DNA from: Bradyrhizobium neotropicale
GTDB lineage: Bacteria; Pseudomonadota; Alphaproteobacteria; Rhizobiales; Xanthobacteraceae
Length of the DNA stretch: 52,506 bases
Direction of reading: 5' to 3'
Assembly (NCBI RefSeq): GCF_001641695.1
Contig: NZ_LSEF01000064.1
Location: 46,780 to 99,285, forward strand
Shown here: positions 10,471 through 18,495 of the stretch, in pieces
Layout of the letters: each line of letters starts with the position of its first letter
Position numbering within the stretch: position 1 is the stretch's first letter
The notes under the pieces: generated by a model
The model's database searches: none
What the model was told of the DNA's origin: nothing
The model's input: only the letters and a program-made list of their open reading frames with translations
Translations under genes and position numbers: made by a program

Positions 10471-10494
10471 GGGCGGCGCGAGGTTGCGCCGCCC
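10471..10494 (-). terminator. Hairpin downstream of the aldehyde dehydrogenase gene
   Basis: Perfect 9-bp GC stem GGGCGGCGC / GCGCCGCCC with a 6-base loop, 10 bp past the aldehyde dehydrogenase stop in its direction of transcription. There is no clear T-run, so Rho-independent termination is uncertain; it may instead protect the 3' end of the mRNA. Confidence 0.45.
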
Positions 10495-10504
10495 TCTCCG
10501 CCGA

Positions 10505-12022
10505 TCAGAAGAAGCCGAGCTTCTTCGGGCTGTAGCTGACCAGGAGGTTCTTGGTCTGCTGATAGTGATCGAGCATCATCTTGTGGGTCTCGCGTCCCAC
10601 GCCCGATTGCTTGTAGCCGCCGAACGCCGCGTGCGCAGGATAGGCGTGGTAGCAGTTGGTCCAGACCCGGCCCGCCTGGATGGCACGACCGAAGCGGTAG
10701 CAGCGATTGGCATCGCGGCTCCAGACGCCGGCACCGAGGCCATAGAGCGTGTCGTTGGCGATCGCGAGTGCCTCATCGTCGGTCTTGAAGGTCGTGACCG
10801 AAACCACGGGTCCGAAGATCTCCTCCTGGAAGATCCGCATCTTATTGTGGCCCTCGAACACGGTCGGCTGAACATAGAAGCCGCCGGCCAGATCGCCGCT
10901 CAGGCTCGCGCGCCCGCCGCCGGCCAGGACCTTCGCGCCTTCTTTCCTGCCGATGTCGATATAGGACAGAATTTTCTCCAGCTGCTCACCGGAGGCCTGG
11001 GCGCCGATCATGGTGTCGGCCTCGCGCGGATCGCCCTGCTTGATGGCGGCGACGCGCTTCAGCGCCCGCTCCATGAAGCGGTCGTAGATGTCCTCGTGAA
11101 CCAGCGCGCGGCTCGGACAGGTGCAGACCTCGCCCTGGTTCAACGCAAACATGACGAAGCCTTCGATCGCCTTGTCGAAGAAGTCGTCATCTTCCGCCGT
11201 GACGTCCTTGAAGAAGATGTTCGGCGACTTGCCGCCGAGCTCGAGCGTGACGGGAATGAGGTTCTGGCTGGCATATTGCATAATCAGGCGGCCCGTCGAG
11301 GTCTCACCGGTGAAGGCGACCTTGGCGATCCGCGGGCTCGAGGCGAGCGGCTTGCCGGCCTCGATACCGAAACCGTTGACGATGTTGAGGACGCCGGGCG
11401 GCAAGAGATCACCGACGATCTCGGCCCAGACCATGATCGAGGCCGGTGTCTGCTCGGCGGGCTTGAGCACCACGCAATTGCCGGCGGCGAGCGCAGGCGC
11501 AAGCTTCCAACACGCCATCAGCAGCGGGAAATTCCAGGGAATGATCTGACCGACCACGCCGAGCGGTTCATGGAAATGGTAGGCGATGGTGTCGTGATCG
11601 ATCTCGCCGATCGAACCTTCCTGGCCGCGCACGACGCCGGCGAAATAGCGGAAGTGATCGATCGCGAGCGGCAGGTCGGCGGCACGGGTTTCGCGGATCG
11701 GCTTGCCGTTGTCCCAGGTCTCGGCAATCGCAAGGCGCTCCAGATTCTCTTCCATGCGGTCCGCTATCTTGTTCAGGATCGCGGCACGCTCGGCGACGCT
11801 GGTGCGTCCCCAGGCGGCCTTGGCGGCGTGCGCGGCGTCGAGCGCGGCCTCGACGTCCTGATGGTCGGAGCGCGCGATCTTGCAGACGATCTGGCCATTC
11901 ACCGGCGAGGCATTGTCGAAGTATTTGCCGGAGATCGGCGCAACAAACTTGCCGCCGATGAAATTGTCATAGCGTGCGGCGAACGGAACTTGGGTGACGT
12001 TGAGGAATTCCACCTTGTTCAT
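10505..12022 (-). CDS. NAD-dependent aldehyde dehydrogenase (ExaC/AldB/AcoD type)
   Basis: Oxidises short-chain aldehydes such as acetaldehyde to the acid with NAD+. The 505 residues match the ~506-residue ExaC/AldB group: PWNFPLLMACWK cofactor region, LELGGKSPNIFF with general base E261, FTGETSTGR, and the catalytic C300 in NQGEVCTCPSR. Start at 12022 has a GGGAG eight bases upstream. The next gene upstream on the same strand is an AcoR-like regulator, and a perfect 20-bp palindrome lies 125 bp before the start, which is consistent with alcohol/acetoin/aldehyde-responsive control. Confidence 0.93.
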   Translation of the reverse strand: MNKVEFLNVTQVPFAARYDNFIGGKFVAPISGKYFDNASPVNGQIVCKIARSDHQDVEAALDAAHAAKAAWGRTSVAERAAILNKIADRMEENLERLAIAETWDNGKPIRETRAADLPLAIDHFRYFAGVVRGQEGSIGEIDHDTIAYHFHEPLGVVGQIIPWNFPLLMACWKLAPALAAGNCVVLKPAEQTPASIMVWAEIVGDLLPPGVLNIVNGFGIEAGKPLASSPRIAKVAFTGETSTGRLIMQYASQNLIPVTLELGGKSPNIFFKDVTAEDDDFFDKAIEGFVMFALNQGEVCTCPSRALVHEDIYDRFMERALKRVAAIKQGDPREADTMIGAQASGEQLEKILSYIDIGRKEGAKVLAGGGRASLSGDLAGGFYVQPTVFEGHNKMRIFQEEIFGPVVSVTTFKTDDEALAIANDTLYGLGAGVWSRDANRCYRFGRAIQAGRVWTNCYHAYPAHAAFGGYKQSGVGRETHKMMLDHYQQTKNLLVSYSPKKLGFF

Positions 12023-12146
12023 TGATCACTCCCGATGTTGCTGTTTGCGCAATTCGTCGCGTGCGTTTGCGCCTGTGCGACTTGCGCCAACGATGTCGCG
12101 GGAGTGTTTTTCTGTCAGCCCGGGCGGAAGCGATGGTCAGACCGAC

Positions 12147-12166
12147 CTGTCGCAGTTCTGCGACAG
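12147..12166. promoter_or_regulatory. Perfect palindrome upstream of aldehyde dehydrogenase, candidate operator for the AcoR-like regulator
   Basis: CTGTCGCAGTTCTGCGACAG has two perfect 9-bp arms around TT. It is placed 125 bp upstream of the aldehyde dehydrogenase start and downstream of the regulator gene. A partial copy of the half-site (TGTCGC) occurs near 12095. Fis-type helix-turn-helix regulators of the AcoR family bind such dyads. No matching -24/-12 sigma-54 promoter was found between it and the gene. Confidence 0.6.
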
Positions 12167-12224
12167 CTGACGCGGCCACCACGCATTCCGACCTCATCCT
12201 GAGGGAGAGCGCTCGCGCCGCACC

Positions 12225-12302
12225 GTCATTGCGAGCGTAGCGAAGCAATCCAGAGTCCCTCCGCGGAAAGATTCTGGATTGCTTCGCTACGCTCGCAACG
12301 AC
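12225..12302. repeat. Long inverted repeat of the Bradyrhizobium intergenic type
   Basis: Two arms of 30 bp (12225-12254 and 12273-12302) pair with a single mismatch around an 18-base spacer; the central 24 bp of each arm are perfect. The sequence begins GTCATTGCGAGCG and contains GCGAAGCAATCCAG, a dispersed repeat I recall from many Bradyrhizobium intergenic regions. It lies just after the AcoR-like gene, in the 301-bp gap before the aldehyde dehydrogenase, and could also serve as a transcript end. Confidence 0.85.
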
Positions 12303-12323
12303 GATTGAGAAAAAAATCGAAGC

Positions 12324-13283
12324 TCAGTGCTTCAGCTCAAAACGCTTGAGCTTCCTGTGCAGCGTGGCGCGGCTGACGCCGAGGGCCTTGGCGGCGGCCG
12401 AAACATTGCCGCCTGCGCGCAAGAGCGCCCGCTGCAACACCGCACGCTGACCGCCGGCAAGGTGATCGTGCGCTGCATCGCCGCCGAGAAGATCGGCCGC
12501 AGGCACCGGCTGCAATGGGCGCCCGGGCGCGATCCCGAGTCCCACCCGGGCGGACCGGGTCGCGCCTATCACGAGATCATCCGCATCGACCGCGACAAGG
12601 CCACTGCATTGGCCGTCCGATGCAGGCGTCAGCACGATGCGGGCATGGGCAAAGGCGCGGCGAAACAGATCGGCTTCGATACGCTTTGCGGCTTCGCCAG
12701 CCGCAAGCGCGATCAGACTGGAGAAGGCGTCGGTCCGGTCGGCGCGGCAGGAGGAGACGTCGAGCACACCGGCAAGCATCCCGTCATGGTCGTAGATCGG
12801 AACGGCCGTGCAACTCAGCAGCGTGTTGCGGGTGAAGAAGTGCTGGTCGCGGTCGATCGTCAGCGGCCGCTGCTCGACGAGGCAGGTGCCGATGCCGTTG
12901 GTGCCCTCGTGCTCCTCGCTCCACAGCGCGCCGGTCCACAGGCCCCAGGATTGAAATGTCGCGTCGTCAGCCGGGGTGCCGCGACGATCGACCGGAACGC
13001 CCTCGCCGTCGGCGAGCAGCACACAGCAGCCGGCCGCGCCGACCGCCTGATAGAGCCGGTCCATCGCCCCCTGCGCGGCAGCCAGAAGCGGCGCGATGCG
13101 TTCACGCGCCTCGCGCAGTTCTGCTTCGCTCAGCCGCAGCGGCAGGTTGCGGCCGGCAGGATCCAGATGATGCAGTCGGGACGACCGGCGCCACGAGGCC
13201 ACCAGCGCGGAACGCGCCGCCTGGCCTGACGTGATGGCGGCCTCAACGCGGGCCGCGTGATGCCGGGACATTGGCCCATTCAT
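12324..13283 (-). CDS. AcoR-like GAF regulator with Fis-type HTH but no AAA+ domain
   Basis: The 319-residue protein has the N-terminal ASWRRS motif of AcoR-family activators, a GAF sensor domain (about 70-210, including WSEEHEGTNGIGTCLVE and FFTRNTLLSCTAVPI) and a C-terminal Fis-type helix-turn-helix (NVSAAAKALGVSRATLHRKL). AcoR proteins are normally about 600-670 residues because a sigma-54-interacting AAA+ domain lies between sensor and HTH. That domain is absent, and the GAFTGA motif with it, so this protein cannot drive sigma-54 promoters in the normal way. It probably acts as a conventional activator or repressor of the adjacent aldehyde dehydrogenase. ATG 13283 has GGAGGA upstream. Confidence 0.85.
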   Translation of the reverse strand: MNGPMSRHHAARVEAAITSGQAARSALVASWRRSSRLHHLDPAGRNLPLRLSEAELREARERIAPLLAAAQGAMDRLYQAVGAAGCCVLLADGEGVPVDRRGTPADDATFQSWGLWTGALWSEEHEGTNGIGTCLVEQRPLTIDRDQHFFTRNTLLSCTAVPIYDHDGMLAGVLDVSSCRADRTDAFSSLIALAAGEAAKRIEADLFRRAFAHARIVLTPASDGQCSGLVAVDADDLVIGATRSARVGLGIAPGRPLQPVPAADLLGGDAAHDHLAGGQRAVLQRALLRAGGNVSAAAKALGVSRATLHRKLKRFELKH

Positions 13284-13492
13284 CACTGGTTTCCTCCGGG
13301 AAGCAGTCTAGGCGGTACCCGCACGGCCCAGTTGATCTGCGTCAACTTTAGGCAACCCTGCGCTCGGCCAAGCCATGCCCCCGTCACCGCGCTGCCGTCA
13401 AGGCGGCAATCTGGCCGCGGTCCTACAAATTTCAGTGCGATGGCAGCCACGCCGCGAGGTTTCGGCGCCGGTTTCGGAAGCTTCGGAAAGCG

Positions 13493-13810
13493 TCAGTTCG
13501 TCGGGTTCATCCGAACCAGATCATGCGGATTGGCGTAGTCGAGCTGAAAGCGCGCCCGCTCGTCCAGCATGTCGGGATCGAGCTTTTGCGAGCGGAGCAG
13601 CGACACCCGCTGCTCGCTCCTGGTGCGCTCGCGCTTGAGCTGCGCCAGCTCGCTGGTCAGCGCGATGATCTCCTGGTCGAGTTCCTGGCGCGCGTTCAGG
13701 CCGTATTTGCCGGTATAAGCGTTGATGCCGAAATAACCGACGATCGCGGCGGCCATCGTGTAGAGGGCAAGGCCGGTCAGGATCGATTTGAGGCGCGCAC
13801 GGGTGACCAT
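13493..13810 (-). CDS. ftsB: Septum formation initiator protein, FtsB/DivIC family
   Basis: A bitopic divisome protein of 105 residues: short cytoplasmic N-terminus, one membrane segment (about 9-31, LTGLALYTMAAAIVGYFGINA), then a periplasmic coiled coil (about 40-70, LDQEIIALTSELAQLKRERT) and a C-terminal ARFQLDYANPHDLVRM segment typical of the family. FtsB bridges FtsL and FtsQ and helps activate septal peptidoglycan synthesis. ATG 13810 is preferred to an upstream TTG at 13819. In many alphaproteobacteria this gene lies between eno and pdhA, as it does here with insertions. Confidence 0.9.
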   Translation of the reverse strand: MVTRARLKSILTGLALYTMAAAIVGYFGINAYTGKYGLNARQELDQEIIALTSELAQLKRERTRSEQRVSLLRSQKLDPDMLDERARFQLDYANPHDLVRMNPTN

Positions 13811-13884
13811 GTCCGTCAAGATGGGACAGGTTGGTTAAGGGAGTGCTAATTCCCTGCCCCCCGCCCCGACGACGCTGGCAGACC

Positions 13885-13925
13885 CTCATGGTGAGGCGGC
13901 GCGCAAGCGCCGTCTCGAACCATGA
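13885..13925. repeat. Imperfect palindromic repeat
   Basis: Arms CTCATGGTGAGGCGGCGC and GCGCCGTCTCGAACCATGA pair with a few mismatches around a short loop. It is adjacent to a second palindrome (13948-13986), and together they fill the spacer between the FMN reductase and ftsB. The arrangement resembles composite REP/BIME-like elements. Confidence 0.6.
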
Positions 13926-13947
13926 AGGCCCTGGTGTTTCCCGCGGC

Positions 13948-13986
13948 CATCCTTCGAGACGGCCGCTACGCGGCCTCCTCAGGATG
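13948..13986. repeat. Palindromic intergenic repeat (CATCCT...AGGATG family)
   Basis: CATCCTTCGAGACGGCCGC pairs with GCGGCCTCCTCAGGATG around a TAC loop. The outer sequence closely resembles the element at 1929-1987, so at least two copies of the family occur in this window; a fragment (CTCATCCTGAGG) is also present near 12193. Confidence 0.7.
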
Positions 13987-14019
13987 AGGACCTCCGGTGT
14001 GTTCCGAAGGGTAGACGGA

Positions 14020-14571
14020 TCAGCCCTGGTTCTTCGCCACGTGTGCGGCGAAGGCGTCGATGTACTGCTGCAACACGGTCTTCAGGGAGTCCTTGGTCAG
14101 GTTGCCCGCGGCGTCGAAGGCGTCGCCGACGCCGTTCAGGTAGATCTCCGGCTGCTGCAGGATCGGGCCGGCAATACCGGGCAGGATGTTCTGGAGATGC
14201 TTGGCCGCGCTGACGCCGCCGAGCGGGCCCGGCGAGTTGGAGATGATGCCGACCGGCTTGCCGTTGAAGGAGCTCTTGCCATACGGCCGCGAGGCGACAT
14301 CGATGGCGTTCTTCAGCACGCCCGGGATCGAGCGATTGTATTCGGGGGTGATGAACAGCACGCCGTTCGACTTCTGGAGTTTTTCACGGAAGGCGAGCCA
14401 GTCGGCTGGCGGCGCGCCCTCGAGGTCCTGGTTGAAGAAGGAGATGCCCGCGGGCGTCACCACTTCAAGAGAGAGCGAGCTCGGGGCAAGCTTTGCGAGA
14501 GCATTGGCGATCTTGATCGAGAAGCCCTCTTTGCGCAGGCTGCCGACGAGCGTGACGATGTGATAGGCCAT
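14020..14571 (-). CDS. NADPH-dependent FMN reductase (flavodoxin-like fold)
   Basis: A 183-residue flavoprotein with the N-terminal VTLVGSLRKEGFSIKIA phosphate-binding loop, the FITPEYNRSIPGVLKNAID motif and KPVGIISNSPGPLGG, all typical of the FMN_red family (ChrR, ArsH and azoreductase relatives). These enzymes reduce quinones, chromate or azo compounds using NAD(P)H. The ATG at 14571 is preferred over the upstream in-frame start because the Rossmann-like strand begins right there and AGGA lies before it. It is separated from the next gene upstream by a terminator-like hairpin. Confidence 0.9.
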   Translation of the reverse strand: MAYHIVTLVGSLRKEGFSIKIANALAKLAPSSLSLEVVTPAGISFFNQDLEGAPPADWLAFREKLQKSNGVLFITPEYNRSIPGVLKNAIDVASRPYGKSSFNGKPVGIISNSPGPLGGVSAAKHLQNILPGIAGPILQQPEIYLNGVGDAFDAAGNLTKDSLKTVLQQYIDAFAAHVAKNQG

Positions 14572-14707
14572 GGGTTGTCCTTGAACCTCTAAGCGGGAAA
14601 CGGGCCCGCGCACTTAATCCACCTCCTCGGGAGGATGCAAGTGCATGAACCGTTCCGATTTGGAAACGCTGCGTTCGCGGAAATGAACCGTCTCCCAAAA
14701 GCAATCA

Positions 14708-14725
14708 GGCCGCCAAGAGGCGGCC
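14708..14725 (-). terminator. Rho-independent terminator after the MBL-fold gene
   Basis: On the minus strand a 7-bp stem GGCCGCC / GGCGGCC with a four-base loop is followed, seven bases later, by a run of T residues (14697-14700 on the complement). It lies 30 bp beyond the stop of the metallo-beta-lactamase-fold gene, in the expected orientation. Confidence 0.65.
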
Positions 14726-14754
14726 CGATCTTTCGTGCAAATCTCCAACCGGGA

Positions 14755-15750
14755 TCAGATCGTCGGATTCCAGGCCGACGGGATCAGGCGATATTTGGCA
14801 CCGTCCTTCTCGACATGGCCGACCGAGGGGAAGGTGAAGTGGAAGCCGACCACGGTCGCCTTCTCTGCCGCCGCCATGTCGTAAAACTTGTGGCGGGTCT
14901 CCTGCGCCAGAGCGCCGTCGGTGTCGAACGCCACGTGCCAGTCCGGATTGCGCAGAAAGAGTTCCGGGATGTTGGTGACGTCGGACTGGATCAATACCTT
15001 GGAATTGCCCGAGGCCACCGCGAACGAGGTGTGACCGGGCGTGTGGCCGGGCGTCGCGATCGAGGTGATGCCGGGCGCGAGCTCCTTGCCCCAGTCGAAC
15101 TTCGTCACCTTGGACTCGAGGCCGGCGAACGTCTTCTTCACGTTGGCGAAGTAGTTCTTCATCATGTCGCTGGAGGCCTTGCCCGCGTTCTCCTCGCTGG
15201 CCCAGAACTCCCAGTCCTTCACCGGCACCATGATCTCGGCATTCGGGAAGGCGAGCGAGCCGTCGGCCAGGCGGATGCCGTTGGTGTGGTCGGGATGCAG
15301 ATGCGACAGCAGCACGATGTCGATGCCCTTCGGATCGACGCCGGCGGCCGCGAGGTTTTGCAGGGTGCGGCCGACCGCGCCCTTGCTCGCCTCGAAGTTC
15401 GCCACGCCGTTGCCGCTGTCGATCAGCACCAGCTTTGAGCCGGTGTTGATGAGCTGCGGATTGAACGGCACCGTGACCATGCCCTTCGGCATGTAGGCGG
15501 CGTCGGCGGCGGCGAGCGCCTCCTCCTTCGGGATGTTGACGACGAACTTGTCGGGCATCGGGAAGCTGCGCGCCCCGTCATTGATCGAGGTGCATTCGTA
15601 GTTGCCGACCTTGTAGCGGTAGAAGCCCGGAGCCTGCGTCCCGTTCTGCGGCACTGCGGCATTGGCGATGGTCGGTCGGAGGCCGGTCACGGCGGCCGCG
15701 CCGATGGCTGCCGCGCCCGCGAGCAAATGGCGGCGATTCAGATCAGTCAT
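14755..15750 (-). CDS. Tat-exported metallo-beta-lactamase-fold hydrolase
   Basis: The 331-residue protein starts with a twin-arginine-type signal (NRRHLLAGAAAIGAAAVTG, about 1-30) and carries the zinc-binding LLSHLHPDHTNG motif, with the further metal ligands GHTPGHTS and a late VGFHF histidine. These define the MBL fold. Close relatives are annotated as quorum-quenching lactonases or uncharacterised periplasmic hydrolases, so the substrate is open. ATG 15750 has AAGGGGA upstream and begins the signal peptide; the upstream in-frame start adds only a non-conserved tail. A terminator-like hairpin follows. Confidence 0.88.
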   Translation of the reverse strand: MTDLNRRHLLAGAAAIGAAAVTGLRPTIANAAVPQNGTQAPGFYRYKVGNYECTSINDGARSFPMPDKFVVNIPKEEALAAADAAYMPKGMVTVPFNPQLINTGSKLVLIDSGNGVANFEASKGAVGRTLQNLAAAGVDPKGIDIVLLSHLHPDHTNGIRLADGSLAFPNAEIMVPVKDWEFWASEENAGKASSDMMKNYFANVKKTFAGLESKVTKFDWGKELAPGITSIATPGHTPGHTSFAVASGNSKVLIQSDVTNIPELFLRNPDWHVAFDTDGALAQETRHKFYDMAAAEKATVVGFHFTFPSVGHVEKDGAKYRLIPSAWNPTI

Positions 15751-15862
15751 GGAAGAGTCCCCTTCTCTGCGTGCGGTTGCGCCCCGCATTCAATTGCGGC
15801 GCGAATGTTCTCCCGCTTCGCTCAGAAGGCAAGACCTTCTTTGGGCGACGTGCCGGCACACA

Positions 15863-17002
15863 TCACGAAGATTTATTTGGGTTGATGAGGAATTTTTCGC
15901 CGGTGGCACGTTTGGCGTACGCCGCGATGTTGGCCGGATCCAGCGCCTCCTGGAGCGAGACCACCTTGGTGTAGTGGCTGGCAAAGGTCGTCTTCAATTC
16001 GTCGACCACACGCTGGCGCAGCTTGGCGGCATCGGCCTGCCCGATCTTCATCAGGAACGGAAACAGCAGCCAGCCGCCGACGCCCCAGGCCATGCCGAAG
16101 CCGCGCGGAAGTTCGATCGGGCGCGTGTCGAGCGCGCCATAGACATAAACCTGCTTGTGTACATTAGAGCCGTAGCGGCTGTACTCCTTCGCGGTCTTGT
16201 TGATCGCTGCTTCCATGCAATTGAGGATGTCGCCGGCGAGCTTGCCGCCGCCGATGGCGTCGAAGGCGATGGTGGCGCCGGTCTCGACCAGCGCGTCGGT
16301 GAGATCGCCGAGAAAGTTCGGTGCGGTGGAGTCGACGACGTATTTGGCGCCGATCTTCGTCAAAATGTCCGCCTGCTCCTTGCTGCGCACGATATTGACG
16401 AGCGGGACGCCGTCCTTGATGCAGATCTTGTTCAACATCTGCCCGAGATTGGAGGCCGCCGCGGTGTGCACCAGCGCCTTGTGGCCCTCGCGCCGCATGG
16501 TCTCGGTCATGCCGAGCGATGTGAGCGGATTGACGAAGCAGGACGCGCCGTCGGCAGGTGTGGCGCCGGCCGGCAGCGGCAGGCACTCCCTCACCTTCAG
16601 CGTGCGGTATTGCGCATACATTGCGCCGCCGATCATCGCCACCGTCTTGCCCATCAGCGCCTTCGCGGCATCCGATGAGCCCGTCTTGATCACGACGCCG
16701 GCGCCTTCGTTGCCGACCGGCAGCGACTCGTCGAGTCGGCCTGCCATCGCCCGCATCGCGGCTGCCGGCACCTGCGCGGTGATGACGGGCGACGCTTTGC
16801 TGCCCGACGCCTTGGCCGTGCTCATGTCGGCGGCGCCGACGAGCAGGCCGAGGTCCGACGGGTTGATCGGCGTCGCCTCGACGCGGACGACGACCTCGTC
16901 CGCGGCGGGTTCGGGGGTCGGCACGTCGACCAGCGAGATTTCGAGCTCACCGCTCGCCTTGATCAGCGAACGCAGTTGCAGTCCGGTCTTGCCATCGCTC
17001 AT
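15863..17002 (-). CDS. Medium-chain dehydrogenase/reductase (quinone-oxidoreductase-like)
   Basis: A 379-residue MDR-family protein: GroES-like N-terminal domain (VDVPTPEPAADEVVVRVEATPINPSDLG) and Rossmann-type nucleotide-binding domain (LVHTAAASNLGQMLNKI and GATIAFDAIGGGKLAGDIL). The structural and catalytic zinc ligands of alcohol dehydrogenases are not evident, so an NADPH:quinone or enoyl reductase role is more likely than a zinc alcohol dehydrogenase. ATG 17002 is chosen because a strong AGGGGAGGA lies just before it; an in-frame start 24 bp upstream lacks this. Its start is 34 bp from the enolase stop, so it may be read through from eno. Confidence 0.85.
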   Translation of the reverse strand: MSDGKTGLQLRSLIKASGELEISLVDVPTPEPAADEVVVRVEATPINPSDLGLLVGAADMSTAKASGSKASPVITAQVPAAAMRAMAGRLDESLPVGNEGAGVVIKTGSSDAAKALMGKTVAMIGGAMYAQYRTLKVRECLPLPAGATPADGASCFVNPLTSLGMTETMRREGHKALVHTAAASNLGQMLNKICIKDGVPLVNIVRSKEQADILTKIGAKYVVDSTAPNFLGDLTDALVETGATIAFDAIGGGKLAGDILNCMEAAINKTAKEYSRYGSNVHKQVYVYGALDTRPIELPRGFGMAWGVGGWLLFPFLMKIGQADAAKLRQRVVDELKTTFASHYTKVVSLQEALDPANIAAYAKRATGEKFLINPNKSS

Positions 17003-17035
17003 GTCTATCCTCCCCTGTTCTGTCAAAGCGCCGGC

Positions 17036-18319
17036 TTATGCCAGCGCCTTCAATGCCGCCTTGCCGGCATACAGCGCCTGCTTGCCGAGTTGCTGCTCGA
17101 TGCGCAGAAGCTGATTGTATTTGGCGGTCCGGTCGGAACGCGCAAGGGAGCCGGTCTTGATCTGCCCGCAATTGGTGGCAACGGCGAGATCGGCGATGGT
17201 GGAATCCTCGGTCTCGCCGGAGCGGTGCGACATCACCGATGTGTAGCCCGCCTTGTGCGCCATCTCGACGGCGGCGAGCGTCTCGGTCAGCGTGCCGATC
17301 TGATTGACCTTGATCAGGATCGAGTTGGCACGGCCGGCCTTGATGCCTTCCGACAGGCGCTTGACGTTGGTGACGAAGAGATCGTCGCCGACGAGCTGGC
17401 ATTTCTTGCCGATGAGGTCGGTGAGCTCCTTCCAGCCGTCCATGTCGTCTTCCGACATGCCGTCCTCGATGGTGACGATCGGATAGCGCGAGACGAGATC
17501 GGCGAGATATTTGGCCTGCTCGGACACCGAGCGGGTCTTGCCCTCGCCCTCATAGACGTACTTGCCGTCCTTGAAGAACTCGGTCGAGGCGCAGTCGAGG
17601 CCGAGCACGACGTCGGAGCCAGCCTTGAAGCCAGCCTTGCCGATCGCATTCATGACGAATTCGAGCGCGGCATCGGCCGACGGCAGATTCGGCGCGAAGC
17701 CGCCCTCATCGCCGACATTGGTGTTGTGACCGGCCTTCTTCAGCTCGGACTTCAGAGTGTGGAAGACTTCCGCGCCGTAGCGCAGGCCTTCCGCAAAGGA
17801 CGAGGCGCCGACCGGCAGGATCATAAATTCCTGGAAGTCGATCGGGTTGTCGGCATGCACGCCGCCATTGATGATGTTCATCATCGGCACCGGCAAGAGC
17901 CGCGCCGAGGTGCCGCCGACATAGCGGTAGAGCGGCATGTCGAGCGATTGCGCGGCCGCCTTGGCGCAGGCGAGCGAGACGCCGAGGATGGCGTTGGCGC
18001 CAAGCCGGCTCTTGTTCGGCGTGCCATCGAGATCGATCATGATCTGGTCGACCTGGACCTGGTGCTCGACATCGATGCCGCTCAAGGCCTCGAAGATCTC
18101 GCCGTTGACGGCGCCGACCGCCTTGGAGACACCCCTGCCGAGATAGCGGGCCTTGTCGCCGTCGCGTAGTTCCACCGCCTCATGGGCGCCGGTGGAGGCG
18201 CCAGACGGCACGGCGGCGCGGCCGAGCGAGCCGTCTTCCAGCACGACGTCGACCTCCACGGTGGGATTGCCACGGCTGTCCAGGATTTCGCGGCCGATGA
18301 TGTCGACAATGGCGGTCAT
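17036..18319 (-). CDS. eno: Enolase
   Basis: Interconverts 2-phosphoglycerate and phosphoenolpyruvate. The 427-residue length is standard. Visible features are the N-terminal REILDSRGNPTVEVDV, the SGASTGAHEAVELRDGD loop, the GDEGGFAPNL segment, the metal ligands in TIEDGMSEDD and VGDDLFVTN, and SHRSGETEDSTIADLAV near the end. The ATG at 18319 is used, as in other enolases. It belongs to the conserved secG-pyrG-kdsA-eno-ftsB-pdhA backbone. Confidence 0.98.
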   Translation of the reverse strand: MTAIVDIIGREILDSRGNPTVEVDVVLEDGSLGRAAVPSGASTGAHEAVELRDGDKARYLGRGVSKAVGAVNGEIFEALSGIDVEHQVQVDQIMIDLDGTPNKSRLGANAILGVSLACAKAAAQSLDMPLYRYVGGTSARLLPVPMMNIINGGVHADNPIDFQEFMILPVGASSFAEGLRYGAEVFHTLKSELKKAGHNTNVGDEGGFAPNLPSADAALEFVMNAIGKAGFKAGSDVVLGLDCASTEFFKDGKYVYEGEGKTRSVSEQAKYLADLVSRYPIVTIEDGMSEDDMDGWKELTDLIGKKCQLVGDDLFVTNVKRLSEGIKAGRANSILIKVNQIGTLTETLAAVEMAHKAGYTSVMSHRSGETEDSTIADLAVATNCGQIKTGSLARSDRTAKYNQLLRIEQQLGKQALYAGKAALKALA

Positions 18320-18495
18320 GATGTGCACTTCCGTTCGTTGGAGCTGATCGGTTCGCCGCGCGTCTTACACGGAGCGCAAGCAAATGTGAACGCTTGGGCG
18401 AGCCGCTTCGACTGACGCGTGAAGCGCCTCAGATTAAGCTCGACGTCGCCTGATCTGCGCGTCCAACCTCAATCTGAAACAGTCGGGGTAACGCC

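Noticed and set aside
12023..12146. Sigma-54 (-24/-12) promoter before the aldehyde dehydrogenase
   Set aside because: Several GG...GC pairs exist, but none has the required spacing; the neighbouring AcoR-like protein also lacks the AAA+ domain needed for it.
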